Positions 1 to 9,218 of a DNA stretch of 64,000 nucleotides are shown piece by piece. The position numbers and the translations under genes are program-made. Origin of the DNA: an uncultured Planctomycetota bacterium (GTDB taxonomy: Bacteria > Planctomycetota > Phycisphaerae > Phycisphaerales > UBA5793); the NCBI GenBank assembly GCA_900696685.1, contig CAADHA010000027.1:1-64000 (forward strand), read 5' to 3'. Numbering within the stretch: the first letter of the stretch is position 1; every line of letters starts with the position of its first letter. The notes beneath the pieces were generated by a model. It had not been told where the DNA came from. It did no database searches and saw only the letters and a list, made by a program, of their open reading frames with translations.

Positions 1-60
1 ACTCGATCCCTTGATGCTCTCCACCAGCGCCTGTTGCCTGATGCCAGGTGTCTCGCTTGA

Positions 61-1176
61 TCACTTCCCTGCGCCGAAGAAGGTTTTGAGCGAGTCGTAG
101 ATGCCGTCCTTGTCGTTGACCTTGCTCGTGATGAGTTTCTCATCGCGGTGGACGTCGCCGCGGCGGGGGAAGGCTTCGTGGAGGACGTTGATGAAGTTGC
201 CCGAGCCGTAGGCGCTGGCGACCTGGCAGTAGCCGAACATGTTGCAGCGCGGCAGGAGTTTCTCGTTGAGGACTTCGACGCACAGGCGGTTGTCCACTTC
301 CGATGAGTTGTCGCCGTCGGAGAAGTGGAAGAGGTAGATGTTCCAGTCGGCGGGGTTGTACTTGGCGGCGAGGAGTTCATCGGCGAGTTTGTAGGCGCTG
401 CTGATGCGCGTGCCGCCGTCCTCGCGGACTCGGTAAAATGTGTCGCGATCGACTTCGCGGGCGGTCACGTCGTGGACGATGTAGCGGCTGTCGATGCCTT
501 CGTAGTTGCGCCGCAGCCAGGTGTCGATCCAGAAGGATTCGAGTCGGACGAGTTCCTTCTGTTCATCGCCCATGGAGCCGGAGATGTCCATCATGTAGAG
601 GATGATGGCGTTGCTCTGCGGCTTTCTGACTTCGCGCCAGGAGCGGTAGCGGACGTCCTTGCGGATGGGGATGACGATGGGATCGTCGGGGTCGTAGAGG
701 CCGAGCATGAGTTGCCGCTTGAGGGCTTCGCGGTAGGTTCGCTTAAAGTGTCGGAGTGATTCGGGTCCGCTGGAGCGGATGCCGGAGTACTTGTCCTTGA
801 CGGTGGTGATGTTGTGCTTGCCGCGCGGCTCGATGCGCGGGAGTTTGAGTTCTTCGCCGAGGATGTCGGCGAGTTCGTCGAGGCCGACTTCGACTTCGAG
901 GATGTGCTTGCCTTCCTGTTCGCCGCCGGTGTTGTCGCCGGCGGAGGGCGCGCCGAGTCCATCGCCTTCGCCGCCTGGTCCGGCGCCGACGCCTTCGGAG
1001 TTGTCGCCGTAGCGGAAGGTGGGGATGTCGATGTCGTAGACGGGGATGGAGACGTAGCGACGGCCTTCCTTGCCGATGAGTTCGCCGCGCTGGAGGAACT
1101 TGCGCAGATCCTTGCGAATGCGACCCTTGACGATGTTGCGGAAGCGCTGGTGATCTTGTTCGATCTTGAGGACCAT
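61..1176 (-). CDS. DUF444 (YeaH-type) protein with a von Willebrand A-like domain
   Basis: The 371-residue product matches the DUF444/YeaH family: a basic N-terminal segment, a Gly/Glu-rich linker, then a C-terminal VWA-like fold with a metal-site DxSGS motif ([13 protein letters not shown]). The family usually lies beside a PrkA kinase and SpoVR and is linked to stress and stationary-phase physiology; its biochemistry is not settled. I chose the ATG at 1176 because the family core ([12 protein letters not shown]) begins there and AAGG lies 7 nt upstream. An open extension reaches 1266 but is low-complexity. The stop overlaps a possible GTG start of the next minus-strand gene, which would run off the left edge in bases 1-64; SpoVR would be expected, but too little is visible to say. 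It diverges from the ATP synthase operon across about 275 bases. Confidence 0.85.
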   Translation of the reverse strand: MVLKIEQDHQRFRNIVKGRIRKDLRKFLQRGELIGKEGRRYVSIPVYDIDIPTFRYGDNSEGVGAGPGGEGDGLGAPSAGDNTGGEQEGKHILEVEVGLDELADILGEELKLPRIEPRGKHNITTVKDKYSGIRSSGPESLRHFKRTYREALKRQLMLGLYDPDDPIVIPIRKDVRYRSWREVRKPQSNAIILYMMDISGSMGDEQKELVRLESFWIDTWLRRNYEGIDSRYIVHDVTAREVDRDTFYRVREDGGTRISSAYKLADELLAAKYNPADWNIYLFHFSDGDNSSEVDNRLCVEVLNEKLLPRCNMFGYCQVASAYGSGNFINVLHEAFPRRGDVHRDEKLITSKVNDKDGIYDSLKTFFGAGK

Positions 1177-1452
1177 GTGGAGCCTTATGCGGCGGGCGTC
1201 GGGTTGCGTGCGGCGCGGGCCGGCTGTGGGGTTGAGTCGTTGGGGGCCTGGGTGTGTGCGGGCCACCGCGTCTCAAGAGGATAGAGGCCCATGAATATGA
1301 TCGGGCCGGCGGCGGGGGTGGTTCCGCAAAAGTCCGAGGACGGGGCGCGATTGCTGTGGCATGGGGGGGTGGCGGATGACGGCCTTGGGGGCTATTGTTT
1401 CCGCCACTCCGGTGGGATTGTGAAAAATGGCACGCAGCGGGGGCTGGGACGA

Positions 1453-1722
1453 ATGGATGGGCCAGACCCAGAGCGAAGGCGCCGCCGCGGAGCCGGGACT
1501 CCTTCGGTCAACCTCCTGAGCCTCACGGGCCTGTGGATGGAGATGCTCGCGTCGATCGCCGGACTCGGGCTGCTCGGGTTCGCGTTCGATCGGTGGCTGG
1601 GCTGGTTCCCCTGGCTGACGGTGACGGGGGTGGTTCTCGGGGTTATCGGCGGACTGTACAACGCGGTCAAGAAGGCAATGAGACTGCAATCGTCGGAATC
1701 ACATGGTCGCAAGCGAGATTGA
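1453..1722 (+). CDS. AtpI/AtpZ-like ATP synthase accessory membrane protein (5' end uncertain)
   Basis: The product is about 89 residues with two hydrophobic helices around a short turn (LASIAGLGLLGFAFD and LTVTGVVLGVIGGLYNAV). This is the layout of the ATPase gene 1 (AtpZ/AtpI) family, which assists F0 assembly or cation supply. It is the first gene of the atp operon and its 3' end overlaps the next gene by 20 nt. The 5' end is odd. The ATG at 1453 gives an Arg-rich N-terminus with poor third-position GC. A different frame starting with ATG at 1427 (MARSGGWDEWMGQTQSEG) has native-looking codon use but stops at about 1519, just before the conserved core. A one-base frameshift near 1500-1520, natural or an assembly error, would join the two. 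The family call rests on topology and position. Confidence 0.6.
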   Translation: MDGPDPERRRRRGAGTPSVNLLSLTGLWMEMLASIAGLGLLGFAFDRWLGWFPWLTVTGVVLGVIGGLYNAVKKAMRLQSSESHGRKRD

Positions 1723-2173
1723 ACAGAACGGAGCGCGGCGCACGATCGGCTGGATGGCGCTGCTGACGGCGCTGGCCTCGGCGCTGGGCGCGTGCATCGC
1801 GCCGCTCTTCGAGGGAGTCCGCTGGCATGAGGCTTCGCTGCCGTGCCTGGCGGCGGGGACGGTCTTCATCGCAATGACGCGCTGGTCGGTGCGGAGGATC
1901 GAGTCCGAACCGTCGTCGGCGGTGCGGGTGATGATGGCGGGGATCGGCGTGCACTTCGGCGTGATCGTGGGCGGCGGGCTGGCGCTGATTCTGGCGGGCG
2001 GGTTTGAGCCGGTGACGACGTTCGTTTCGCTGCTGGCGGCGTTCGCGATCGGGCAGCCCCTCGGGACGGCGGCGCTGCGGCGGGCGGTTTTCGCGTCGTC
2101 GCGGCCGGGATCGGGGGGGGGCACGGCGGGGGCGACTTCATCTCGGACTCTTATCGCGGAGGTCTCGGCGTGA
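1703..2173 (+). CDS. small ATP synthase operon membrane protein (AtpR/subunit I-like)
   Basis: This 156-residue protein has about four hydrophobic segments (roughly residues 17-36, 45-62, 77-99 and 103-125) and a Gly/Thr-rich C-terminal tail. It sits between the atpI-like gene and atpB, overlapping both: its ATG lies inside the end of the upstream gene and its stop overlaps the GTG of atpB. That position and topology fit the AtpR/ATP synthase subunit I group, which often pairs with AtpI/AtpZ in front of atpB. No diagnostic motif was seen, so the family call is an inference from context. A run of nine G encodes part of the tail near 2113-2121. Confidence 0.55.
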   Translation: MVASEIEQNGARRTIGWMALLTALASALGACIAPLFEGVRWHEASLPCLAAGTVFIAMTRWSVRRIESEPSSAVRVMMAGIGVHFGVIVGGGLALILAGGFEPVTTFVSLLAAFAIGQPLGTAALRRAVFASSRPGSGGGTAGATSSRTLIAEVSA

Positions 2174-3285
2174 CCGGCGTCCGGACGCTGGTGCTGGCGG
2201 GCGGCGACCCCCTGCACCACAACTACGACTACCCGATCCTCAGCCTGCCCAACGGCTATGCGATCCTGACGAATCACATCGTCATGATGCTGGTCGCGGC
2301 GCTGCTGATGCTGTGGGTCATGCCGCGCGCGGCCCGGGCGATCGCCACGGGCAAGACCGGCACGAGCCATGACTACGTGACCAAGGGAACACTGTCGCAC
2401 CTCATCGAGGTGATCTGCGTGTTCTTCCGGGAAGAAGTGGCCAGGCCGGCGCTCGGCCGGAACACGGACAGATTCATGCCCTTCATCTGGACCGTGTTCT
2501 TCTTCATTCTGTTCAACAACCTGCTGGGCATGGTGCCGCTGCTGGACGCGACGTCGCTGGTGCTGGACGGGGTGATCAACAAACCTCATGCGGCGGCGCC
2601 GCATGTCGAGGGCTCAGGCGCGGCGGCCGGCTTTGCCGGGAGCCATGGAGCCGAGGGGCACGAGGCGTCGAGCCTCGCAGCAGGCGATTCGCACGACTCG
2701 CACGTGATGAAACTCGGGCCGTTTACCCTCTTTCAGGATCTGACGAAGGAAGGGACGGCGTCGCATTTTCACGGCGTGGGCGGGACGGCGACGGGCAACA
2801 TCGCCGTCACCTTTGCGCTGGCGCTGATCGCGATCATGATCATCATCGGCTCGGGGCTACAGTCGCTCGGTCTCCGGGGCTTCGTCGATCACCTGACGCT
2901 GGGAACGAAGTTCCCGTTGTCGGTGCTGATGGTCGTGCTGGAGATCATCGGGCTGATCGCCAAGCCCTTTGCCCTGATGGTTCGTCTGTTTGCGAACATG
3001 ACGGCAGGGCACGTGATGCTCGCGTCGATCCTCGGGTTCTGCTCCATGGCGTGGAACGGCGTCGGGCCACTGGGAGGCGTGATTATCTCTGTGCCGGCGA
3101 TCATCTTCGCGACGCTCATCGGGTTGCTCGAGTTGCTGGTGGCGTTCATCCAGGCGTTCGTGTTCACGTTCCTGACGGCGATGTTCATCAGCCTGTTCCA
3201 GCATCATGACCACGAGCATGAGCACGAGGATGATCACAGCCACAATGAGGCGCCTGTTCAGGGGGAGTTGGCGGGGGCGCATTGA
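2170..3285 (+). CDS. atpB: F0F1 ATP synthase subunit a
   Basis: Subunit a forms the proton half-channels of the membrane F0 sector beside the c-ring. The C-terminal half holds the essential arginine (about Arg272 in ALMVRLFANMTAGHVML) and the final helix ELLVAFIQAFVFTFLTAMF. At 371 residues it is longer than usual (about 250-280) for two reasons. An insertion at about residues 127-208, between early helices, is rich in His, Gly and Ala. The last 29 residues form a His/Asp/Glu-rich tail (HHDHEHEHEDDHSHNE) that could bind metal. Translation starts at GTG, overlapping the previous stop as GTGA, so coupling is likely. Identity is certain; the roles of the insertion and tail are unknown. Confidence 0.95.
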   Translation: MTGVRTLVLAGGDPLHHNYDYPILSLPNGYAILTNHIVMMLVAALLMLWVMPRAARAIATGKTGTSHDYVTKGTLSHLIEVICVFFREEVARPALGRNTDRFMPFIWTVFFFILFNNLLGMVPLLDATSLVLDGVINKPHAAAPHVEGSGAAAGFAGSHGAEGHEASSLAAGDSHDSHVMKLGPFTLFQDLTKEGTASHFHGVGGTATGNIAVTFALALIAIMIIIGSGLQSLGLRGFVDHLTLGTKFPLSVLMVVLEIIGLIAKPFALMVRLFANMTAGHVMLASILGFCSMAWNGVGPLGGVIISVPAIIFATLIGLLELLVAFIQAFVFTFLTAMFISLFQHHDHEHEHEDDHSHNEAPVQGELAGAH

Positions 3286-3412
3286 GTGACCGGCCGTGAG
3301 GCAGGTGGGAGTGGGAATCGCGAGGCGCAGGAGCCTGCACTGTTGATACAAAGGGTCGAGGCTGGTCGAGCAAGGCGTCCGGTCCGTGCCTGCGAGGGTA
3401 GACCCGAAGAGC

Positions 3413-3431
3413 GACACGATCTTGCCGTGTC
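3413..3431 (+). promoter_or_regulatory. small hairpin in the atpB-atpE spacer
   Basis: GACACG and CGTGTC pair around a 7-nt loop, 19 nt before the atpE start and just ahead of its GGAGA ribosome site. The 165-nt spacer is long for an operon and shows no gene. A structured leader could adjust the high translation that atpE needs, but this is only a fold seen by eye. Confidence 0.3.
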
Positions 3432-3450
3432 AGATTGTGGAGAGTTTGCC

Positions 3451-3780
3451 ATGACGGTAAGCAAGTTGATGATGTGGACAGGCGCGGCGATCATCGCCGT
3501 ATGCCTGCTCGCCGGCGCTCCGGCGCTGGCTGCAGACGGGACGATGTTCCCCGACGCGGGACTCAAGTTCGTGGGGCTTGGTCTGGGACTGGGCCTGGTG
3601 GTGATCGGCGGCGGCAGAGGCATCGGCAACATCGGCTCTTCGGCCGTGGAGTCGATGGCGCGCCAGCCGGAGGCGAGCAACGACATTCGCGCGGCGATGC
3701 TGCTCTCGGCTGCGTTCGTCGAAGGCGCCACGCTCTTCGGCGTGGTCGTGTTGTTCGTGGGCATTTTCACGGTGAAATAG
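3451..3780 (+). CDS. atpE: F0F1 ATP synthase subunit c
   Basis: This is the c-ring proteolipid: two helices joined by the polar loop ARQPEASND, with the ion-carrying glutamate in the second helix (AAFVEGATLF). The residue after that Glu is Gly, and the place of the sodium-site Gln in helix 1 is Asn (GRGIGNIG). That argues for a proton rather than a sodium ring; this is my reading by alignment to known c subunits. The protein has 109 residues and an N-terminal signal-like leader of about 28 residues ending LAGAPALAA. Such leaders occur in some c subunits, so the mature chain is probably about 80 residues. ATG at 3451 is preceded by GGAGA. It lies between atpB and atpF with unusually long spacers on both sides. 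Confidence 0.93.
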   Translation: MTVSKLMMWTGAAIIAVCLLAGAPALAADGTMFPDAGLKFVGLGLGLGLVVIGGGRGIGNIGSSAVESMARQPEASNDIRAAMLLSAAFVEGATLFGVVVLFVGIFTVK

Positions 3781-3805
3781 CGGCGGCGAGTCGGATGGTC
3801 CATCC

Positions 3806-3828
3806 GACCCCGGCCGCCGGCCGGGGTC
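3806..3828 (+). terminator. strong hairpin between atpE and atpF
   Basis: A perfect 10-bp stem (GACCCCGGCC with GGCCGGGGTC) closes a 3-nt loop. It overlaps an alternative stem from TCGGAT and ATCCGA just upstream (3791-3807). No T-run follows, so it looks more like an attenuator or an RNA-processing barrier than a full terminator. Protecting the atpE message 3' end would help supply the many c subunits needed per complex. Confidence 0.45.
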
Positions 3829-3933
3829 GGGGATGAGGACCGGCCGGGCCGATCTTCATCCCCCGCCCCGTCTTGCCCGCACGGAAGTGTCGAGCGCAGA
3901 GTTTCAGAGGCACACATTGATCGGACACCTGCC

Positions 3934-4545
3934 ATGGCGAAGTTGAAACGTGTTTCCGCAGTCCTGTTCGTGCTGATGATCGCGCCGGCGGCGCTGGGCG
4001 CGCCGGAGGAGGGGGGGACGCAGGCGCACGCCGAACTGCTGGCGCGTCCGGAGACGGCAGTGCCTGCGGCGATCGCTGCAATCGTCATGTTCTTCCTGCT
4101 GTTCTTCCTCCTCAAGAAGATGGCGTGGGGCGCGATCCTCAAGGGGCTCAATGATCGCGAGACGAAGATCCGCACGGAGATCGAGTCCGCGGAGAACGCA
4201 CGGGCGCTGGCGACCAAGGCGCTCGAAGACTACCAGAAGGAACTCGCCAAGGCGCGCGCGGACTCGAACGCGATGATCCAGCAGGCGCGTGCGGATGCGC
4301 AGCGCGTGGCGGATGAACTTCGGGCGCGCAACGAAGCGGAACTGGCGGGGATGAAGAACCGGGCGAAAGACGAAATCGAGGCGGCCAAGCGGGCCGCGCT
4401 TACGGAGTTGTACAACGAGACGGCGATGCTCTCGACGCAGATCGCGGGGCAGATCCTCCATCGGGAGATCAGGCCTGCCGACCACGCGCGGCTCGTCGAG
4501 GAGTCGCTCTCGCAGATCGGCTCGCTGAGCCGCAATGGAGATTGA
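3934..4545 (+). CDS. atpF: F0F1 ATP synthase subunit b
   Basis: Subunit b is the peripheral stalk that ties F1 to subunit a. The 203-residue protein has a signal-like N-terminus (residues 1-22, ending APAALGA), one membrane helix at about 45-62 (AIAAIVMFFLLFFLLKKMAW) and then a long charged, Ala-rich helix to about residue 175, typical of b dimers. An N-terminal leader before the anchor is unusual among classic proteobacterial b subunits but matches the leader on the c subunit here. It is followed after 48 nt by atpH. Confidence 0.93.
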   Translation: MAKLKRVSAVLFVLMIAPAALGAPEEGGTQAHAELLARPETAVPAAIAAIVMFFLLFFLLKKMAWGAILKGLNDRETKIRTEIESAENARALATKALEDYQKELAKARADSNAMIQQARADAQRVADELRARNEAELAGMKNRAKDEIEAAKRAALTELYNETAMLSTQIAGQILHREIRPADHARLVEESLSQIGSLSRNGD

Positions 4546-4593
4546 CAGGTTTCGAGGGGCCGGCGCGAATCGCCGCTGGAGGAACGGGCTGAC

Positions 4594-5208
4594 ATGGCCA
4601 AATCGGGCACATCACGAGTCAATTCCCTCGCACGCATCTATGCGGCGAGCCTCTTCGAACTGGCCGAGGAGGAAGGCGGCCTTCCCACCTGCGAAACCGT
4701 CGGGATCGAACTGGCCGAAGTCGCGGCCGCGGCGCAATCCGAGCGGTCGTTCCGCGAGTTTCTGCGCACGCCGGTCGTGAGCACGTCGGACAAGGAGCAG
4801 ACGCTGCGGCGCATCTTCGGCGAAGGGCGCGTCTCAGACCTTCTTCTGCGGTTCCTTCTGGTGCTCAACCGCAAGGAGCGGCTGGGTGAAGTCTCGGGCA
4901 TTGCGGAGGCCTACACGCAGATTCTGTGGGAGAGGACGGGGCGCGTCGAGGTCGAGGTCTTCAGCGCCAAGCCGCTCGATGAGGGCCTTGCGGCCGTCGT
5001 GCGCAAGCGGATCGGCGAGGCGCTGGGCAAGGAAGCGGTGCTTCGCAGCCGCGTGAACGCGGAACTCATCGGCGGGCTGAGGCTGCGCGTTGGGGACCGC
5101 ATGATCGACGCGTCGGTGGCGACGAGGCTGAGCCGCATCCGGGAGTCATTGAACACGAAGGGCGCGGAGACCGTCCGTTCGCGGGCGGGCGCGCTGATAC
5201 AGGATTGA
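4594..5208 (+). CDS. atpH: F0F1 ATP synthase subunit delta
   Basis: The delta subunit caps the F1 head and joins it to the b stalk. The 204-residue sequence shows the OSCP/delta pattern: an N-terminal helical domain starting with [17 protein letters not shown], a middle segment [21 protein letters not shown], and the C-terminal signature around [21 protein letters not shown]. Its place between atpF and atpA is the usual operon order. The start ATG is well placed and the length is slightly above the usual 175-185. Confidence 0.94.
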   Translation: MAKSGTSRVNSLARIYAASLFELAEEEGGLPTCETVGIELAEVAAAAQSERSFREFLRTPVVSTSDKEQTLRRIFGEGRVSDLLLRFLLVLNRKERLGEVSGIAEAYTQILWERTGRVEVEVFSAKPLDEGLAAVVRKRIGEALGKEAVLRSRVNAELIGGLRLRVGDRMIDASVATRLSRIRESLNTKGAETVRSRAGALIQD

Positions 5209-5309
5209 CCGGCGGCCGCGGCCTCGGGCGAGCGGCCTGGTTGAGGAACGCATCAAGAGGTCGAGGCGCGGCCGCAGTCCGCAAGGCCCAACACCAGCGA
5301 GGTTCAGAC

Positions 5310-6839
5310 GTGAAGATCAGAACGGACGAAATCACCAGCGTCATCAAGCAGGAAATCGCGCAATTCTCCGATCGCCTCGAAGTCAGCGACGTCGGGCAGG
5401 TCGTCGAGGTCGGCGACGGGATTGCTCGCATCTACGGCCTGAGCAGCGCCATGGCGGCTGAACTCCTCGAGATCGAGACGAACGAAGGCTCTGTCATGTG
5501 CCAGGCGATGAACCTGGAGGCCGACACCGTCGGCGCCGTCATCTTCGGCGACTACCTTCACGTCCGCGAGGGCGACCGCGTCCGCTCGACGGGGCGCCTG
5601 CTGGAAGTGCCTGCGGGCGAAGAACTGCTCGGGCGCGTGGTGAATCCACTGGGCCAGCCGCTCGACGGCGGACCCGCATTGAGCACAAAGGAAACGCGCA
5701 AACTGGACATCGTCGCGCCGGGCATCGCCGAGCGGCAGCCCGTGCACCAGCCGCTCCAGACGGGCGTGAAGGCGATCGACTCGATGATTCCCATCGGGCG
5801 CGGCCAGCGCGAACTGATCATCGGCGACCGCAAGACGGGCAAGACGGCCGTCGCCATCGACACGATCATCAACCAGAAGAAGTTCTGGGGGACGAAGGAC
5901 GCAGTCATCTGCATCTACGTCGCCGTCGGCCAGAAGGAATCGACCGTGGCCGCGGTGGTCGAGACGCTCAAGAAGCACGGCGCGATGGAGTACACCATCG
6001 TCGTCAACGCCTCGGCCTCCGACCCCGCGCCCCTCCAGTACATCGCCCCCTACGCCGGCTGCGCCATGGGCGAGTATTTCATGTGGAAGGGCCAGCACGT
6101 CCTGTGCATCTACGACGACCTGAGCAAGCAGGCGACGGCGTATCGCCAGTTGTCGCTGCTCCTTCGCCGCCCGCCCGGCCGCGAGGCGTACCCCGGCGAC
6201 GTCTTCTACCTGCACAGCCGCCTGCTCGAGCGCGCGACCAAACTCTCCGATGAGAACGGCGGAGGGTCGCTCACCGCCCTGCCCGTCATCGAGACGCAGG
6301 AAGGCGACGTGTCGGCCTACATCCCGACCAACGTCATCTCCATCACCGACGGGCAGATCTACCTCGAACCCGATCTCTTCTTCGCCGGCGTGCGGCCGGC
6401 CATCAACGTCGGCATCTCGGTGTCGCGCGTGGGCGGCAACGCGCAGATCAAGGCGATGAAGCAGATCGCCGGCTCGCTGCGCCTCGACCTCGCGGCCTAC
6501 CGCGAACTCGAAGCCTTCGCCCAACTCGGCACCGAACTCGACAAGGCGACGCAGCGGCAACTCGACCGCGGGGCGGCGATGGTGGAACTGCTCAAGCAGC
6601 CGCAGTTCGTGCCGATGGACGTCGTGGACCAGATCATCTCGATCTTCGCGGGCACGAAGGGCTATCTCGACGACGTGAAAAAGTCGGACGTGCCTCGCTT
6701 CGAGCGCGAACTCATCGAATACATGCACGGCGGCGGCAAGGCGGTGCGCGATGAACTCGCCGCGAAGAAGGCGTTCAACGATGAACTCACCGAGAAGTTG
6801 AACGCCGCGATCCGGGATTTCAAGGCGAACTGGCAGTAG
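5310..6839 (+). CDS. atpA: F0F1 ATP synthase subunit alpha
   Basis: Alpha is the non-catalytic nucleotide-binding subunit of the F1 hexamer. The 509-residue protein carries the full family pattern: beta-barrel N-domain with [14 protein letters not shown], a Walker A loop GDRKTGKTA at about 172-180, and the arginine-finger region GISVSRVGG near residue 375. The start is GTG at 5310, with GAGG 8 nt upstream and the conserved MKIRTDEI-type N-terminus; an open extension further upstream is not family-like. It is the last gene of this operon. A minus-strand gene follows, and atpG, atpD and atpC are missing from the window, although they normally come next. Confidence 0.96.
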   Translation: MKIRTDEITSVIKQEIAQFSDRLEVSDVGQVVEVGDGIARIYGLSSAMAAELLEIETNEGSVMCQAMNLEADTVGAVIFGDYLHVREGDRVRSTGRLLEVPAGEELLGRVVNPLGQPLDGGPALSTKETRKLDIVAPGIAERQPVHQPLQTGVKAIDSMIPIGRGQRELIIGDRKTGKTAVAIDTIINQKKFWGTKDAVICIYVAVGQKESTVAAVVETLKKHGAMEYTIVVNASASDPAPLQYIAPYAGCAMGEYFMWKGQHVLCIYDDLSKQATAYRQLSLLLRRPPGREAYPGDVFYLHSRLLERATKLSDENGGGSLTALPVIETQEGDVSAYIPTNVISITDGQIYLEPDLFFAGVRPAINVGISVSRVGGNAQIKAMKQIAGSLRLDLAAYRELEAFAQLGTELDKATQRQLDRGAAMVELLKQPQFVPMDVVDQIISIFAGTKGYLDDVKKSDVPRFERELIEYMHGGGKAVRDELAAKKAFNDELTEKLNAAIRDFKANWQ

Positions 6840-6884
6840 TGATCGCCACGCCTTGACTGGCGCTGCGCGAAACAACAAGAGACC

Positions 6885-6902
6885 CAGGCATAGCAATGCC
6901 TG
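6885..6902 (+). terminator. hairpin between converging atpA and the M61 peptidase gene
   Basis: CAGGCAT and ATGCCTG pair around the loop AGCA about 45 nt after the atpA stop. The flanking sequence is only moderately T-rich, so this is a modest terminator candidate, possibly working in both directions. Confidence 0.45.
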
Positions 6903-6959
6903 AGCTTTGAGTTGCGCTTTCGAACGCGTCGCAGATCGTGCGCGAGACGGAGTGCGAGA

Positions 6960-8921
6960 TCACCATTCCTGCCCGAGCCAATTCTGGTATGCGGCCTTCT
7001 GTTCGTCCGTCGGGTTCTTCACCTTGCGGAGTTTCCACGAGCCGTCGGGGACGGCAGCGAGGCAGATGGCGATCTCGCGCAGTTCATTGCGCCGAAAGAA
7101 GGTGAGACGGATCGTCTCGCCGGGTCCGACGTCGCCGAGGCGGCCGTCGAGGTCGCCCTGCGAGGTGATGCGCTTGCCGTCGGCCGCGACGATCTCGTCG
7201 CCGACCATGAGGCCCGAGCCGTACGCCGGACCGTCGATGAGCAATGACGAGACGTGCGTGCCCGAGAGGTTGAGCCCGAGGTAGGGGCGCATGGCAACCT
7301 CGGCGGGGACTTCAGGCGACACTTCGGAATCAGCACGATCGTCTGCGGCAACTTCGTCGTCGAAAACGTCTGCAGCGTCATCGTCCGAATCCGCCTCCTG
7401 ATGGGCGCTGTTCGTGTTCTCAGATGACGCGTCACTTGCCTCGTCTTCATCACCCGCGGCCGGCTCGAAGTAGAGTTCGAGGCCGCAGACTTCGAAGAGC
7501 GACTCGAAGGGGAAATCTTCCGTGCCGCGGATGTGGCGGTCGAAGAAGCCGGTGAAGTCAGCGCCGCTGATCTCGCTGATGACGGCGAGGAGATCCGCCG
7601 GTGTGTAGCCCGGCCCGCTGAGCGGAAAGCGATCGTACATCGTGCGCATCACGTCATCGAGACTCGCCGCATTGCCGGTGTTTGTGCGTATCGCAAGGTC
7701 GAGCGCCAGACTCGCCTGCGCGCCGCTGGTGTAAAAGGAGATGGTCGAGTTGACATCGTCCGGCGTCGATCGGCTGAACTTGATCCACGCGTCATATGAA
7801 GACTCTTCGACGCTCTGAACAAGACGGCCGGGCCGGCGTCGAAGCGAATCGATCGCGCTGCCGAGGTCTTCGAGATACTTCTTCGGCTTGACGCGGCCGA
7901 TGCGCACCAGCGTGAGATCGTCGTAATAACTCGTCGTGCCCTCGGCCACCCACAGCAGGCGCGTGTAGTTCTCCTGCTCGTAGTCGTAGGGGTGGATACC
8001 GGCGGGTCGAAGTTGCTTGACGTTCCAGGTGTGGAAGAACTCGTGCGAGACCAGGCCGAGGAAACGTTTCCAGCCGGCGTCGCTTTCGAAGGCGCCGCGG
8101 CCGGTCTGCATGATGGTGGAGTTGAGGTGCTCGGTCCCGCCGCTCGCGCCCATGCCGACGTGAGTGAGAAAGACGTAGCGCTTGTAGGGCAGGTTGCCGA
8201 AGATCTCGCGCTGGGCGCGGATGATGGCGGAGAAGTCGTCGATGAACTTCTGCGCGTCGTAGCCTTCCGTGTCGCCCCAGAGAATGACTTCGTGCGGAAT
8301 GCCGTCCACGTCAAAGTCAATGCGCTCGTGCAGGCCGATCTCGATGGGGGAGTCAACGAGGACGTCGTAGTTGGGTGCGATGAGAGTGCGCGGCTCGGTC
8401 GGATGCGCTTCGAGGCCGGAGGCGATGCGCCAGTCCGGCGGCGCATCAATGCGGATGACCGCGGGATCATCGCGCCGCTGCGGCACGAAGAGAAAGACCG
8501 ATGAGCCGGAGAGGAACGCGTGTCTGTCATCGACGTGGCGCGTGCGGTCGCCGAGGGAGTTGGCGTAGATGCGGTAATCGACGCGGATGGACCCGGCGCC
8601 ACGGCGCGCGACGCGCCAGGCGCTCTTGCGGATTTTCTCGATGGGCAGTGCTTCGCCTGTGTCGGCGTTGCTCGCGCGCACTTCGCGCACGGAGGACGCG
8701 GGGTCGAGGATGGTGTAGCGCCCCGGCCGCCAGACGGGCAGGATGAAGTCGAGCGTTTCATCCTCTGCCTGCGGCACGGTGATGGAGAGTTCGACCATCT
8801 GCGTGTGCGGCGCGGGCAGGGCGATCGTGTACTCGACCGGCGGCGGACTCGCCTGGGCCGCCGCAGCCACAGCGCAGAGGGCAGTTGCGAGCAGGAATCC
8901 GGCTGATCCGGGGCGTCTCAT
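6960..8921 (-). CDS. secreted M61-family metallopeptidase with C-terminal PDZ domain
   Basis: A signal peptide (residues 1-24, ending AAAAQA) targets this 653-residue protein to the envelope. The N-terminal beta domain (about 28-200) is followed by the gluzincin core of the M61 glycyl aminopeptidase family, with zinc motif HEFFHTWN at about 293-300 and the downstream Glu in WVAEGTTSYYDDLTL near 327. A PDZ domain near the C-terminus (about 545-625, starting RPYLGLNLSG) may bind substrate ends. Between core and PDZ lies an acidic Asp/Glu/Ser/Ala linker of about 50 residues, unlike the rest of the protein. Family activity is removal of N-terminal residues, often Gly or Ala; the natural substrate is unknown. 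It stands alone. Confidence 0.88.
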   Translation of the reverse strand: MRRPGSAGFLLATALCAVAAAAQASPPPVEYTIALPAPHTQMVELSITVPQAEDETLDFILPVWRPGRYTILDPASSVREVRASNADTGEALPIEKIRKSAWRVARRGAGSIRVDYRIYANSLGDRTRHVDDRHAFLSGSSVFLFVPQRRDDPAVIRIDAPPDWRIASGLEAHPTEPRTLIAPNYDVLVDSPIEIGLHERIDFDVDGIPHEVILWGDTEGYDAQKFIDDFSAIIRAQREIFGNLPYKRYVFLTHVGMGASGGTEHLNSTIMQTGRGAFESDAGWKRFLGLVSHEFFHTWNVKQLRPAGIHPYDYEQENYTRLLWVAEGTTSYYDDLTLVRIGRVKPKKYLEDLGSAIDSLRRRPGRLVQSVEESSYDAWIKFSRSTPDDVNSTISFYTSGAQASLALDLAIRTNTGNAASLDDVMRTMYDRFPLSGPGYTPADLLAVISEISGADFTGFFDRHIRGTEDFPFESLFEVCGLELYFEPAAGDEDEASDASSENTNSAHQEADSDDDAADVFDDEVAADDRADSEVSPEVPAEVAMRPYLGLNLSGTHVSSLLIDGPAYGSGLMVGDEIVAADGKRITSQGDLDGRLGDVGPGETIRLTFFRRNELREIAICLAAVPDGSWKLRKVKNPTDEQKAAYQNWLGQEW

Positions 8922-8972
8922 GTCTCAGGGTATGCCCGACCGCTACTCGGCGGAATGGAGAGCCCAAGTGGC

Positions 8973-9218
8973 TCAGCCGTCAAAGACGAGATCGACGTGG
9001 TCCGGGTGATACTCGACGCGCCAGGTGGCGCCCTTCACTGTGGGCGCGGTCGGCAGGATGAGTGCGTCGAACTCGCCATTGCGGGTCGTGCAGGTGATGA
9101 TGGTGAAGCGGTCGCCCTTGCTGGGGCGGAAATTGCTGATGAGTTTGACCTCGAGGGTGCCGGCGAGCCGCGGCGCCGGTGCGCACCATCGGTGTGGACG
9201 CGCGTCTAGAATGCACAC
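8973..9218 (-). pseudogene. C-terminal fragment of an autotransporter-like repeat/cell-surface protein
   Basis: About 65 residues (from GTLEVKLISNFRPS through DHVDLVFDG) resemble the end of large planctomycete surface proteins. In those, a G-L-V-L-F-P-G-D-F-I-T-F-G-F-L pattern recurs just before the C-terminus. The reading frame opens at ATG 9218, but the first 18 residues are not family-like, and nothing further upstream on this strand continues the domain. It therefore looks like the surviving tail of a longer gene, cut off near 9180 by deletion or rearrangement. The resemblance is from memory of the family pattern; a short intact gene cannot be excluded. Confidence 0.45.
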
